From NCBI RefSeq assembly GCF_000214135.1, contig NZ_AFIE01000012.1, positions 1-64,000 of the forward strand: a stretch of DNA of 64,000 nt, given 5' to 3'. The position numbers and the translations under genes were made by a program. Numbering within the stretch: the stretch's first letter is position 1; each line of letters opens with the position of its first letter. Below, piece after piece: positions 9,073 to 18,517 of the stretch. The notes under the pieces were generated by a model, which did not search any database, had not been told where the DNA came from, and was given only the letters and a program-made list of their open reading frames with translations. Origin of the DNA: Acinetobacter sp. P8-3-8. Its GTDB lineage: Bacteria > Pseudomonadota > Gammaproteobacteria > Pseudomonadales > Moraxellaceae.

Positions 9073-10290
9073 ATGCAATCGCCGACTCAAACACAGCAAG
9101 ACATCGGACAGGGTCAAAATAAAACACAAGGCATGGTTGCCTCAATTATTTGTGCGGTGGCTGTTGCACATCTATTAAATGATCTCATCCAAGCAACATT
9201 ACCTGCAATTTATCCAGTGCTTAAACATAATTTTGCGCTGAATTTTGCTCAAGTCGGTCTGATTTCTTTGGTCTATCAAATTACGGCTTCGTTACTACAG
9301 CCGTGGATTGGATTGTATACAGATAAACATCCGAAACCATATTTATTACCGCTTGGGATGATTGTGACTTTGCTGGGGATTGGGCTTTTAGCGATTGCAC
9401 CGAGTTTTTATGTTTTATTGATTGCTGCTGCAATGATTGGCGTTGGATCATCGACGTTTCATCCTGAAGCTTCACGAGTAGCACGTATGGCTTCTGGTGG
9501 ACGTTTTGGAACAGCTCAATCTGCTTTTCAGGTGGGTGGAAATTCAGGTTCAGCGATTGGCCCATTATTGGCAGCGTTGATAATTGTACCCAATGGACAA
9601 ATTGCCTCAGCATGGTTCATGTTGTTTGCTTTTATTGCCGTTTGTGTGTTGTTTAAAGTCAGTCAGTGGACGATTCATCATGCACATAAAATGGTGAGTA
9701 GTGGGGCAGCTTCTACAGCATATAAACTGCATGGAAAAACCTTATTACGTGCATTGATTGTGATTTCAGTGTTGATTTTGGCAAAGTTCACCTATATCGC
9801 AAATTTAAGTAATTATTATACTTTTTATCTCATTCATAAATTTCATGTGCCTTTGCAACATGCACAATTGTATTTATTTGCCTTCTTGGCTGCGGTGGCA
9901 GTAGGTACATTTGTCGGTGGGCCAATTGGAGATCGTATTGGTCGTAAAGCGGTTATTTGGATTTCATTCATAGGCATGGTGCCGTTTGCATTGATGATGC
10001 CCCATGCCAATTTGTTCTGGACAGTGATCCTTGCAATGTTAGCAGGTATGATTTTATCTTCAGCTTTTGCTGCCATGGTGGTTTATGCGCAAGAGGCTGT
10101 ACCGGGACGTGTGGGCATGGTCGCGGGAATGATGTTCGGGATGATGTTTGGTATCAGTGGAATTGCTGCAGCAGCACTCGGTGCTTTAGCAGATCGGAAT
10201 GGGATTGAATGGGTATTTAAGCTGTGTTCTTTTATTCCGCTCTTGGGTTTTGCAACGATATTTTTACCCAAAACGAATGGCAAAAACTGA
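9073..10290 (+). CDS. fsr: Fosmidomycin-resistance-type MFS exporter
   Basis: 405 residues, about 12 membrane segments. It matches E. coli Fsr along its length, including HLLNDLIQ, STFHPEASRVARMASGGR, FQVGGNSGSAIGPLLAA, and GPIGDRIGRKAVIW. Fsr-type proteins are inner membrane drug:H+ antiporters. SD GGAGAG lies ten bases before the ATG. Divergent from the AraC regulator. The real substrate in this organism cannot be read from sequence. Confidence 0.9.
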   Translation: MQSPTQTQQDIGQGQNKTQGMVASIICAVAVAHLLNDLIQATLPAIYPVLKHNFALNFAQVGLISLVYQITASLLQPWIGLYTDKHPKPYLLPLGMIVTLLGIGLLAIAPSFYVLLIAAAMIGVGSSTFHPEASRVARMASGGRFGTAQSAFQVGGNSGSAIGPLLAALIIVPNGQIASAWFMLFAFIAVCVLFKVSQWTIHHAHKMVSSGAASTAYKLHGKTLLRALIVISVLILAKFTYIANLSNYYTFYLIHKFHVPLQHAQLYLFAFLAAVAVGTFVGGPIGDRIGRKAVIWISFIGMVPFALMMPHANLFWTVILAMLAGMILSSAFAAMVVYAQEAVPGRVGMVAGMMFGMMFGISGIAAAALGALADRNGIEWVFKLCSFIPLLGFATIFLPKTNGKN

Positions 10291-10307
10291 TTAATCTTGA
10301 TCGAAAT

Positions 10308-10340
10308 AATAAAACCCTGATATTTCTCAGGGTTTTATTA
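10308..10340 (+). terminator. Rho-independent terminator after fsr
   Basis: Thirteen-base stem AATAAAACCCTGA / TCAGGGTTTTATT around TATTTC. The T-rich arm serves as the U-tract; the symmetric stem could also stop transcription from the right. Confidence 0.85.
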
Positions 10341-10460
10341 TTGGTATGCAATTAAAAATCATATTCACTCATCAAAGCTTAATCTTCCTATATCTTTCAG
10401 AACAAGATATTCAACATTCGATATGAAGCGAACCAATTCACTGAACGATGAATCATATAA

Positions 10461-10481
10461 GCCTCAATTTTTGATTGAGGC
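10461..10481 (+). repeat. Intergenic 8-bp stem hairpin
   Basis: GCCTCAAT / ATTGAGGC around a five-base loop. It has no clear T-run, so it is a weak terminator at best; it lies 74 bp before the TauE gene. Confidence 0.55.
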
Positions 10482-10554
10482 TCTATTCTAAAATGAATGA
10501 TTTTAAGATGGTCATTGATGTTTTAGCATTCGCTTAGAAAATGAGGAATGCACA

Positions 10555-11298
10555 ATGATTGGTTTTGTCGTCGGTGTTTTTGCGATCGCTGGGATGATTA
10601 AAGGAACCATTGGCTTAGGTTTACCTGCTGTTTCTATGGGTTTATTGAGTTTGGTGATTAGCCCATTTCAAGCAGCCACTTTATTGATTATTCCTTCCAT
10701 GGTGACCAATATTTGGCAACTTTTTGCTGAAGGTCATGTTTGGCAATTGGTATGCCGTTTCTATCCGTTGTTACTCGGTATTATTATCGGTTCAATTTGG
10801 AGTATTTTTCCGACTTTAGGCCACGCAAACACTAGTTTCCATAGTGAAGCACTATTGGGCGGAATGCTGGCGTTGTATGGGCTATATGGTCTATTTTCAA
10901 AAAATATGCCAGATCTTGCACCCTATGAAAAATGGTTATCTCCAATCGTGGGATATTTGGGAGGTGCTTTGACTGTTGCTACAGGTGTGGTGGTGATTCC
11001 AGTCGTTCCGTATTTGCAATCCTTACATTTAAAAAGAGATGATTTGGTGCAATCACTCGGTTTGGCTTTTACCGTTTCTACAATTTGTTTAGCTGTATTT
11101 CTACATTTAAATCCTGTTGAAAATACACCGATTGATTATAAGTTGTCGTTGATTGCTTTAATTCCTGCATTGGTCGGCATGTGGGCAGGTACCAAGATTC
11201 GTTATCGCATTCCAGAACAAAAATTCAGAAAAGTGTTCTTTTGTGGCTTGGTGATTTTTGGTGTGTATTCGGTATTACATCAGTTCGGGGTGGTTTGA
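10555..11298 (+). CDS. TauE/SafE-family membrane permease
   Basis: 247 residues, about eight hydrophobic segments, with the family pattern near the N-terminus (GMIKGTIGLGLPAVSMGLLS) and again in the second half (GYLGGALTVATG). These proteins move sulfite, sulfoacetate or other organosulfur or organic anions across the inner membrane. GAGGA ribosome site upstream of the ATG. It converges with a LysR gene only 8 bp away; no sulfur metabolism gene is adjacent, so the substrate is open. Confidence 0.85.
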   Translation: MIGFVVGVFAIAGMIKGTIGLGLPAVSMGLLSLVISPFQAATLLIIPSMVTNIWQLFAEGHVWQLVCRFYPLLLGIIIGSIWSIFPTLGHANTSFHSEALLGGMLALYGLYGLFSKNMPDLAPYEKWLSPIVGYLGGALTVATGVVVIPVVPYLQSLHLKRDDLVQSLGLAFTVSTICLAVFLHLNPVENTPIDYKLSLIALIPALVGMWAGTKIRYRIPEQKFRKVFFCGLVIFGVYSVLHQFGVV

Positions 11299-11306
11299 GT
11301 TTGGCT

Positions 11307-12227
11307 TTAAGTTTTAAAGTCCTCATCTAAAATCAATGTTGATTTCTGTGATAGTAAAAATTGAGCAAAGTGTTGGTACGCTGTTGGTAATTCATCAAAA
11401 TTTTGTGCAGCCAAAAGCAGTTGGCGTTTTGCCCATTCACCGACCAAGTCTATTTGATGAAATGTATACAAATGTTTTAAGCGTTGTGCCGCTCGTTTGG
11501 GCATGATTGCAATGCCTACGCCGTTGGCAACAACCTGAGCGATTGCGGCAAAATTAGGAAGCCTTAAACGATATTGAATGGCGCAGTTGAGTAGTTTTGC
11601 TTGAGTTTCTATCGATTGCTGTAAGGAGTGATATTGCATCAGTCCAACAAAAGGATAATTTAAACTGTCGATGAGCTGTAATTCACTATGTACATTTAAT
11701 GCATGATCCGCAGGGCAAATCAGAACCAATGGATCATCAAAAAACTCTAAAGTTTGTAGTTGTTGTGAATTAAAGAAACTTGAAATTAATCCTAATTTTG
11801 CCGAACCTTTTTCAATGGCTTGAATAATATCATTGCTTTCAGCTTCTTTTAAATCTATGTGTACATGTGGATTTTCAACTAAATATTGTGGCAATAGTGC
11901 GGGTAAATATTCACTTTGTGCAGAAGAATTACACCATAAAGTCATTTGTGCTGTGAGACCTTCAGCATAGGGCAACATGGCTTGTTCAAGTTGTTTTCGT
12001 TGTTGAATTAACAGTGAAGCTTGTTCAGCAAAAGTTTGACCTGCAATGGTCAGCTTAACGCCAGAAGCATGGCGTGTAAAAAGACTGACAGTGTATTGTT
12101 GTTCGAGTTTTTTGATGCGTTCACTGGCGGCTTGTAACGAAATAGATGAGCGCTCTGCACCTTTGGTGAGACTTCCAGTGTCCACGATATGGAGAAAGAG
12201 TTGTAGATCAAAGAAGTCAAGGCGCAT
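11307..12227 (-). CDS. LysR-family transcriptional regulator
   Basis: 306 residues. N-terminal winged helix (FDLQLFLHIVDTGSLTKGAE, then SERIKKLEQQYTVSLFTRH) and a periplasmic-binding-protein-like effector domain from about 90 to 290. No gene lies divergent within 150 bp except the toxin-antitoxin operon, which has its own operator, so the target may be the convergent permease gene or lie elsewhere. Confidence 0.9.
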   Translation of the reverse strand: MRLDFFDLQLFLHIVDTGSLTKGAERSSISLQAASERIKKLEQQYTVSLFTRHASGVKLTIAGQTFAEQASLLIQQRKQLEQAMLPYAEGLTAQMTLWCNSSAQSEYLPALLPQYLVENPHVHIDLKEAESNDIIQAIEKGSAKLGLISSFFNSQQLQTLEFFDDPLVLICPADHALNVHSELQLIDSLNYPFVGLMQYHSLQQSIETQAKLLNCAIQYRLRLPNFAAIAQVVANGVGIAIMPKRAAQRLKHLYTFHQIDLVGEWAKRQLLLAAQNFDELPTAYQHFAQFLLSQKSTLILDEDFKT

Positions 12228-12385
12228 GATTTTAAGAAGTATAGTGATTTCGTGAGATTATAGCTGAGTTACTGGTTAAGTCATTATTTTCACTATCGTA
12301 TCCAAATTGGGGTTTCATTTTTAAGAATATACCAATCTGTCAATGTAACATTGTTTAAAAGAAGATCGTTAAGATGAGTTTTGTG

Positions 12386-12417
12386 TTATTCTGTATCTCA
12401 TTCGAGATACAGAATAA
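12386..12417 (+). promoter_or_regulatory. Operator of the RelB/YafQ-type operon
   Basis: Perfect inverted repeat with 14-bp arms, TTATTCTGTATCTC and GAGATACAGAATAA, around ATTC. The right arm runs into the AAGGAG ribosome site (12416-12421) of the antitoxin gene. RelB/DinJ antitoxins bind such palindromes to repress their own operon, so this is very likely the autoregulatory site. Confidence 0.8.
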
Positions 12418-12425
12418 GGAGTTAT

Positions 12426-12704
12426 ATGATGACTTCACAAACGTCTATGTTACATGTACGAATTGATGATGAAACCAAGTTGCAAGCACAGCAGGCCTTA
12501 AAAGCGATGGGAATGTCTGTTTCCGATGCTGTACGCATTTTTTTGACGCGTGTGGTTGCTGAACAAGCCATTCCATTTGATATACGTGTACCAAATACTG
12601 TAACTGTTTCAGCAATGAATGAAGCCGATGATCTTATTCAGGCGAAAAAAGCACGTTTTGAGACAGTAGAAGGCTTGTTTAATGACCTCGAAAAAAACAG
12701 CTAA
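12426..12704 (+). CDS. RelB/DinJ-family antitoxin
   Basis: 92 residues. Ribbon-helix-helix N-terminus (MLHVRIDDETKLQAQQALKA, then GMSVSDAVRIFLTRV) typical of RelB/DinJ, and a C-terminal toxin-binding tail (DDLIQAKKARFETVEGLFND). The frame is open further upstream, but ATG 12426 or 12429 is right behind AAGGAG. The end overlaps the toxin start by 23 bp, the usual TA arrangement. Because the toxin is broken, this may now be an orphan antitoxin able to repress or neutralise related systems. Confidence 0.9.
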   Translation: MMTSQTSMLHVRIDDETKLQAQQALKAMGMSVSDAVRIFLTRVVAEQAIPFDIRVPNTVTVSAMNEADDLIQAKKARFETVEGLFNDLEKNS

Positions 12705-12932
12705 AGATAAGCGTGCTGTTTTGGCTCGATCATCAGATTATACAAAAGAGTTTTTAGCAGATTGGCAACGGCTTTCTCGTAATGGTCGTTATGATATGAA
12801 AAAACTCAAGACAGTGATGATGTTACTCATTGCAAATGATGAGCCTTTAGGGGGTGAGTGGAAAGACCATGCTTTGACGGGCAATTGGACGAATTATCGT
12901 GAGTTACATGTTGGCGGAGATTTCTTATTGAT

Positions 12933-12940
12933 TTATCGTA
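12933..12940 (+). repeat. Target site duplication, left copy
   Basis: TTATCGTA, identical to 13240-13247. The bases just outside differ, so the duplication is exactly 8 bp. Confidence 0.88.
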
Positions 12941-13239
12941 ACCTGAGCTTGGGATAAGATATGCTCCCAACTATATGATACGCGGAAATGTCAGTCGCAT
13001 TGTTCGAGGCAGGTTACATCTGTAATATACTGTTTTTGCAATATATTAGGTACGTGATAGTATCTGTCGAGTTGGCGACTGACAAATGGTTTTGCCTACT
13101 TTTCCCGAAAGCCTTGCGAGGTAGTACCTCTCAGGTCGAACCGAAGGTTAATCCTTGCATTAGACTTTAAACGGTGAGACTCCGCTGTGCTTAATCTATC
13201 TTTTCAATAGCTTACATCAGAATTTATCCCGAACTGACG
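12941..13239. mobile_element. MITE-like insertion in the toxin gene
   Basis: 299 bp flanked by an 8-bp duplication. The ends are imperfect inverted repeats: left CCTGAGCTTGGGATAA (from 12942) and right, read inward, CGTCAGTTCGGGATAA, which agree at 12 of 16 positions including GGGATAA. No transposase frame fits inside, so it would move only with help from a related full element. The inside carries a 10-bp inverted repeat (12989-12998 and 13075-13084). Several insertion sequence families make 8-bp duplications; I could not assign one. Confidence 0.85.
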
Positions 13240-13247
13240 TTATCGTA
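13240..13247 (+). repeat. Target site duplication, right copy
   Basis: TTATCGTA; the toxin frame resumes directly after it. Confidence 0.88.
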
Positions 13248-13355
13248 TTGAAGCTTTATCTAAATTCGATATGATTGTTTTTGTCCGTGTAGGCACACAT
13301 AGCGAATTATTTTAAAAACTGATTGATAAAAAAAATTGATAAAAAATTTCCCAAC

Positions 13356-13378
13356 AAAAAAGCTCCCGTAGGAGCTTC
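13356..13378 (-). terminator. Terminator of the ribF-ileS-lspA-fkpB operon
   Basis: AGCTCC / GGAGCT around a four-base loop; on the minus strand it is followed by a run of six T. The plus side is also T-rich, so it may work for the toxin-antitoxin operon too. Confidence 0.82.
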
Positions 13379-13394
13379 TTTTAAACTGATGAAT

Positions 13395-13880
13395 CTACAT
13401 CAATTTTATGCCTTGCTGACCCGCAGGCGTCACTTTGAAAATTTCAACTTCAAAAGTAATATTTTTACCTGCTAATGGATGGTTAAAATCGACTTCAGTG
13501 ATGTCATCACCCACCGTTTTTACCACACCAAATAAGCTTTGTTTGGCTTTGTCTTCAAACTCGATCATGTGACCTTCAATAGGACGTTGTTCAAACTTCA
13601 CAGTATCAAATTTTTGTACATTTTCAGGGTTCCACGGGCCGAAAGCATCTTCAGGAGGAAGGCTAACAGTACGACGGTCACCTGCACGAAGACCAAATAA
13701 AGCCTTCTCAAAGCCCGGTAATAAACTACCATCACCCATGACTAAGCTCACAGGTTCTTCACGGCTACGGGTAGTATCAATCTCTACACCATTCTCAATA
13801 GCAACAGAAAAGTGTAAGTCTACTTTTGATCCATCTGCGATACGGGTTTCGTCATTTGGATTAATTATTTCATCAGTCAT
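13395..13880 (-). CDS. fkpB: FKBP-type peptidyl-prolyl isomerase (FkpB/SlpA type)
   Basis: 161 residues, no signal peptide. The FKBP core carries the insert-in-flap seen in SlyD/SlpA proteins, with GDGSLLPGFEKALFGL, PPEDAFGPWNPENVQ and the closing VDFNHPLAGKNITFEVEI. It acts as a cytoplasmic prolyl isomerase and chaperone. ATG at 13880 is preferred over 13895 because it overlaps the lspA stop as ATGACTGA. In E. coli the same order ileS-lspA-fkpB continues into ispH; here a terminator follows and ispH is not present. Confidence 0.93.
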   Translation of the reverse strand: MTDEIINPNDETRIADGSKVDLHFSVAIENGVEIDTTRSREEPVSLVMGDGSLLPGFEKALFGLRAGDRRTVSLPPEDAFGPWNPENVQKFDTVKFEQRPIEGHMIEFEDKAKQSLFGVVKTVGDDITEVDFNHPLAGKNITFEVEIFKVTPAGQQGIKLM

Positions 13881-14412
13881 TTTGCGCTTCCGCACGTTGA
13901 ATACGCTGCTTTTCTAAAAAGAAGGTATCAATTAACAATAAAATTGTACCGAGAGTGATAGCACTATCGGCAATGTTGAATGCAGGAAAGTGGTGATTTT
14001 GGTAAAACACATGAATAAAATCAACAACGTAGCCTAAGCTAATACGATCGATTAAATTACCAATCGCTCCACCCAAGATCAATGCAATGGCCATCGGCAA
14101 AATCACGGTACTTTTTGGCATACGCAATAGCCAAAAAATAAAGATGATTGAGACAATTCCAGCCAGCCCAGTAAACAAATAATGTTGCCAACCGCCCGCA
14201 TCGGACAAAAAGCTAAAAGCTGCGCCGTAATTATGCAATAAAGTCCAATTTAAAAAGGGCAGTACAGGTACAGGTTCTGCATAAGTCAGATGTGTACTTG
14301 CAATATTCTTTGTCCACTGGTCAATAATGATGGCAAGGACGGAAAGTCCAAGCCACATTAAATTATGAGGATAAAACGGGAATAAGCCCTTTTTACTTTG
14401 CGGATTAGGCAT
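13873..14412 (-). CDS. lspA: Lipoprotein signal peptidase
   Basis: 179 residues, four membrane segments. Cleaves the signal peptide of prolipoproteins at the inner membrane after Lgt has modified the cysteine. Family signatures with the two catalytic aspartates are present: [11 protein letters not shown] and VVDFIHV, then FNIADSAI. The start ATG at 14412 overlaps the ileS stop (ATGCCTAA), so translation is coupled; the upstream extension of the frame is ileS sequence in another register. Confidence 0.96.
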   Translation of the reverse strand: MPNPQSKKGLFPFYPHNLMWLGLSVLAIIIDQWTKNIASTHLTYAEPVPVLPFLNWTLLHNYGAAFSFLSDAGGWQHYLFTGLAGIVSIIFIFWLLRMPKSTVILPMAIALILGGAIGNLIDRISLGYVVDFIHVFYQNHHFPAFNIADSAITLGTILLLIDTFFLEKQRIQRAEAQND

Positions 14413-17248
14413 ATTTTCTCTCTTCGCCTTGACCTGTAGGAAGGTTGATAATACAACGAGAACAAAGACCTGGATGTTCATAATGTGTATTTACATCAGG
14501 TAGAACATGCCAACAACGCGCACATTTCTCACCATCTGCCGCAGACACTTTGACACGTAGACCGTCAAGATCTGTTGCTTCACCTTGAGTTTCATCCAAT
14601 GCATTTACAATCACTTGAGATGTGATTAATACGAAACGAAGCTCATCACCTAACTGGTCTAATACAGCTTTAAGTTCAGCATCTGCCCAAAGTTCTACTT
14701 TTGCAGAAAGATTTGAACCGATCAATTTCGCATTACGTGCTGCTTCAATTTGCTTATTCACCGCAGACTTAACTGCGATCAACGTTTGCCAATCTGCTTC
14801 AGAAATTAAGTTCGCTGTAGATGCAACTGGAATGTCATACCATTCCGCAGTGAATACATATTTCTCAGACTGTTCTGGAATCAATGGCCAAGCTTCTTGT
14901 GCAGTAAAGCTCAAGATAGGTGCCATCCAGCGAACAAAAGCTTGTACCAAATGATACAGCGCAGTTTGTGCCGAATGACGTGCTTTAGAATCTGCTTTAG
15001 TTGTGTATTGACGGTCTTTAATGATGTCTAAATAGAAACCACCCAAGTCATTGATACAGAAGTTAGTCAAAGCATTGGTCACGATATGGAAATTCATATC
15101 TTCATAAGCTTGTTGAATGGTTTTTTGCACATCAGCAGCACGTTGTAAAATATATTGATCAATCGCGATCAATTGATCTACAGGCAATGCATCTGTTGAT
15201 GGCTTGAAACCATTTAAGTTCGCCAACAAGAAACGTAAAGTATTACGAATACGACGATAACCATCAGATGCACGGCTAAAGATTTCTTTACCCGCCGTCA
15301 TTTCATAACGGTAGTCAGCCGAAGCAATCCAGAAACGTAGACCATCCGCACCCATATCTTTAATGATGTCTTGAGGTGTGATGATATTTCCGATCGATTT
15401 TGACATCTTACGGCCTTTCTCATCCACGACGAAACCATGAGTGAGCAAGCCTTTATAAGGCGCACGTTTGTTAATCGCAACCGATGTTAATAATGAAGAT
15501 TGGAACCAACCACGATGTTGATCTGAACCTTCTAAATATAAATCAGCAGGATCAGTCAAATCTTCACGTTCACGCAATACCGCATAATGTGTTGTACCTG
15601 AGTCAAACCACACATCCAAAGTATCACGTACCGCATTGTACTGTTCAGCATCAGCCCCGATAAATTCACTTGCATCACGGTTATACCAACCGTCGATACC
15701 TTCTTGTTCGATCAGTTTAGCAACTTCTTCGATCAGTTCAGGTGTGCGAGGGTGCAACTCATGCGTATCTTTATGCACGAAGAATGGAATTGGTACACCC
15801 CAAGTACGTTGGCGTGAGATACACCAGTCTGGACGACCATCAATCATCGATTGGATACGGTTTTTACCCCAATCAGGAACAAAATCGATATCATTTTCAA
15901 TGGCATTTAATGCATCTTGGCGTAAACCTTTGGCATCCATGCTGATAAACCATTGTGGTGTCGCACGGAAAATAATCGGTGTTTTATGACGCCAGCAATG
16001 TGGATAGCTATGCGTAATCGCAACATGCGCCCAAAGTTTACCCGCAGTGCATAAAGCTTCAATAATTTGCGGATTGGCTTTATAGATATGCTCGCCTGCA
16101 AAAATCGGAGCTGTAGGTAAATACACACCATTACCGCCGACTGGATTATCAACCGTTAAATTGTATTGTAAACCGACTTTATAATCGTCTACACCATGAC
16201 CAGGTGCTGTATGTACTGCACCTGTACCACTGGTTGCAATGACATGTTCACCTAAAATCACAGGCACTTGGCGATCTGTAATGAGCGGATGTTGTAACTG
16301 TAAGTTTTCAAGTTTAGCACCGACAAAATCAGCTAAAACTTTTGGATTTTCAAGTTTATAACGCTCACATGCAGAACTAACTAAATCTTTGGCTAAGATT
16401 AAGTTATGTGTACCACGATCAGATTGGATTTCGACCAATTGATATTCAATTTCAGCATGAAGTGCAACAGCTTGGTTGGCTGGTAGCGTCCAAGGCGTCG
16501 TTGTCCAAATGACAACGTCTGTTGGATTACTAACGGTTACACCAACTTTTGCAGATAAATCAGCAAGATCAACGACACCAAAGCCAACATCGATGGCATC
16601 TGATTTCTTATCTTGATAATCAACTTCAGCTTCAGCAAGTGCAGAACCACAGTCTAAACACCAATTCACTGGTTTAAGACCTGGCTCGATATGTCCTGCT
16701 TTGGCAATTTCGCCCAATGCACGAACAATGTCTGCTTCTTGTTTGAAGTTCATGGTCAGATAAGGATTGTCCCAATCCCCAAACACGCCCATACGCACGA
16801 AATCTTTTTTCTGTAATTCGATTTGTGTATTGGCATATTCACGACAAGCTTTACGGAAAGTCGATGCATCCACTTTAACGCCAACTTTACCGACTTTTTC
16901 TTCAACTTTAAGTTCGATAGGAAGACCGTGACAGTCCCAACCCGGAACATAAGGCGCGTCAAAGCCATCCATCACACGACTTTTGATAATGATGTCTTTG
17001 AGGACTTTATTCACCGCATGACCTAAGTGGATTTGACCATTGGCATATGGAGGGCCGTCATGGAGCACATATTTTTTCTTGCCAATACGCGATGCACGAA
17101 TCTGCTGATAAATATTGTCGGCATACCACTCTTCTAACCATTTCGCTTCACGTACTGCAAGATTTGCTTTCATTGCAAATTCAGTACCTGGGAGGTTTAG
17201 TGTGGCTTTATAATCCACAGCATTTTCAGGAGTTTGCTTATCGCTCAT
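14405..17248 (-). CDS. ileS: Isoleucyl-tRNA synthetase
   Basis: 947 residues. Charges tRNA-Ile. The class I motifs are HLGH in [15 protein letters not shown] and KMSKS in [10 protein letters not shown]. The editing domain follows the first half ([21 protein letters not shown]), and the C-terminus has the zinc site CARCWH and CSRC of the bacterial type. ATG 17248 (MSDKQ) resembles other IleS starts; an ATG at 17260 would add four residues and neither has a strong ribosome site. Between ribF and lspA in an operon conserved across gammaproteobacteria. Confidence 0.97.
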   Translation of the reverse strand: MSDKQTPENAVDYKATLNLPGTEFAMKANLAVREAKWLEEWYADNIYQQIRASRIGKKKYVLHDGPPYANGQIHLGHAVNKVLKDIIIKSRVMDGFDAPYVPGWDCHGLPIELKVEEKVGKVGVKVDASTFRKACREYANTQIELQKKDFVRMGVFGDWDNPYLTMNFKQEADIVRALGEIAKAGHIEPGLKPVNWCLDCGSALAEAEVDYQDKKSDAIDVGFGVVDLADLSAKVGVTVSNPTDVVIWTTTPWTLPANQAVALHAEIEYQLVEIQSDRGTHNLILAKDLVSSACERYKLENPKVLADFVGAKLENLQLQHPLITDRQVPVILGEHVIATSGTGAVHTAPGHGVDDYKVGLQYNLTVDNPVGGNGVYLPTAPIFAGEHIYKANPQIIEALCTAGKLWAHVAITHSYPHCWRHKTPIIFRATPQWFISMDAKGLRQDALNAIENDIDFVPDWGKNRIQSMIDGRPDWCISRQRTWGVPIPFFVHKDTHELHPRTPELIEEVAKLIEQEGIDGWYNRDASEFIGADAEQYNAVRDTLDVWFDSGTTHYAVLREREDLTDPADLYLEGSDQHRGWFQSSLLTSVAINKRAPYKGLLTHGFVVDEKGRKMSKSIGNIITPQDIIKDMGADGLRFWIASADYRYEMTAGKEIFSRASDGYRRIRNTLRFLLANLNGFKPSTDALPVDQLIAIDQYILQRAADVQKTIQQAYEDMNFHIVTNALTNFCINDLGGFYLDIIKDRQYTTKADSKARHSAQTALYHLVQAFVRWMAPILSFTAQEAWPLIPEQSEKYVFTAEWYDIPVASTANLISEADWQTLIAVKSAVNKQIEAARNAKLIGSNLSAKVELWADAELKAVLDQLGDELRFVLITSQVIVNALDETQGEATDLDGLRVKVSAADGEKCARCWHVLPDVNTHYEHPGLCSRCIINLPTGQGEERKYA

Positions 17249-17309
17249 GCAAGTTGTCATCCAATATTATCAGCACGATTGCTGACACGTTTTACAATAA
17301 AAAATTTGA

Positions 17310-18311
17310 TTAAAAAGGAAACTTGGGGGTGTTTTTGCGAAATTCAAGTAATCGCTCAACATCATCGTCAATTCCTGCTTGAAGTGCTTCAAGCGATGGG
17401 TAATTTAATTCGCCGTGTAAATAGTCGAGGAAAGTCACCCGCATTAACAGACCATACAGATTAGCAGAAACATTTGGAAAATGTACTTCTAATCGCCACT
17501 CTGGGTGTTCTTGCTGAATTGCAGGACGTGTTCCGACATGACCTGCACCAAATAAAGCATGCTCTTGATAACCAAGGACGCCCGTTTTATGTGGATTTTC
17601 TGCTTTCACTTTCGCAGTTAAAGCAGTTGTTTCACAAATGACTTCAACGCCATAAATTCCGCTTAAACATGGTCTATGACGTCCAACTCGAACATTAATG
17701 GTTGGAAAATTCAGTGTACGACCAATTTGATCACCATATTGCACACGACCAATCATGCTATATGGACGACCGAGTAATTTTGCTGCAAGTGATAAGTCGA
17801 CTGCTTGAAGAACTTGACGAATTCGAGTTGAACTGACACGTTCACCATCAAATTCAATGGTATTGAGATTGGTGACGTGAAAGCCGTATTGTTTTAAAAA
17901 TTCACTATTGCCTTGGCGATCTTTACCAAAATGGAAGTCATCGCCAAGCACTAAATTTTGTGCATTGAGTTTATTTTTGAGAATGTCGGCAAAATTTTCT
18001 GCGCTTAAACTACGGAATTGATTATCAAACTTAGCAATCGCAATATAGTCGACACCTAACTCAGTTAAATATTCTACTTTTTCTCTGAGTGAACTGATAC
18101 GAGGCGGCGCTTCATAGCCTTTAAAAAATTCTAAAGGTTGTGGCTCAAAGATCATCACCAAGGTTTTTAAATGTTGTGTTTGGGCAATCTGTTTGAGTTG
18201 TGAAACCATGGCTTGATGTCCCAAATGGACACCATCAAAATTGCCAATCGTCACTGCGGTTTTGGGCAATTGAAAATTCGGTGCTAGAGCATTTAGACGT
18301 AACAGCTGCAT
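17310..18311 (-). CDS. ribF: Bifunctional riboflavin kinase / FAD synthetase
   Basis: 333 residues. Makes FMN from riboflavin and then FAD. The N-terminal nucleotidyltransferase has GNFDGVHLGHQ and RVSSTRIR; the C-terminal kinase domain (about 185-325) has GRTLNFPTINV, where the usual PTAN reads PTIN with the essential Thr and Asn kept, and a GIYGVEV strand. First gene of the ribF-ileS-lspA-fkpB operon; 61 bp separate it from ileS. Confidence 0.95.
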   Translation of the reverse strand: MQLLRLNALAPNFQLPKTAVTIGNFDGVHLGHQAMVSQLKQIAQTQHLKTLVMIFEPQPLEFFKGYEAPPRISSLREKVEYLTELGVDYIAIAKFDNQFRSLSAENFADILKNKLNAQNLVLGDDFHFGKDRQGNSEFLKQYGFHVTNLNTIEFDGERVSSTRIRQVLQAVDLSLAAKLLGRPYSMIGRVQYGDQIGRTLNFPTINVRVGRHRPCLSGIYGVEVICETTALTAKVKAENPHKTGVLGYQEHALFGAGHVGTRPAIQQEHPEWRLEVHFPNVSANLYGLLMRVTFLDYLHGELNYPSLEALQAGIDDDVERLLEFRKNTPKFPF

Positions 18312-18517
18312 GATTTCAAAATAAGCTTAAAATTTGAAAGGATATATATTGCCATATTCTCACAGTTTCGTCTTTGTTGTTGTGTTTTTATCCAGAAAAT
18401 TTTATAAAGAATAAACTTTATATCAGTTTTAATGATTCATTTTATAATTATAAATCAATTTTATTTATTAAAAGGCGCTCTTATAATCAATTTATCTGCT
18501 GAAATGAGGATAAAGCG

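Larger units (their letters stand above)
12682..13315 (+). pseudogene. YafQ/RelE-family toxin gene split by a 299-bp insertion
   Basis: The reading frame from 12682 gives 91 residues, stopping at 12957. It has the YafQ core: KDHAL, GNWTNYRELHVGGDF and LLIYR, with the His, His and Asp matching catalytic residues of YafQ. It then runs into foreign sequence (NLSLG, stop). If 12941-13239 plus one copy of the 8-bp duplication are removed, the frame continues from 13248 to the stop at 13313-13315 and adds IEALSKF...VRVGTHSELF, the normal YafQ ending with the last catalytic His and the terminal Phe. The restored toxin has 108 residues. The present product lacks these and is probably inactive as an mRNA interferase. 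Confidence 0.9.

Noticed and set aside
12988-13170. Open frame of 60 codons inside the 299-bp insertion
   Set aside because: No ribosome site, no resemblance to a transposase; probably chance.
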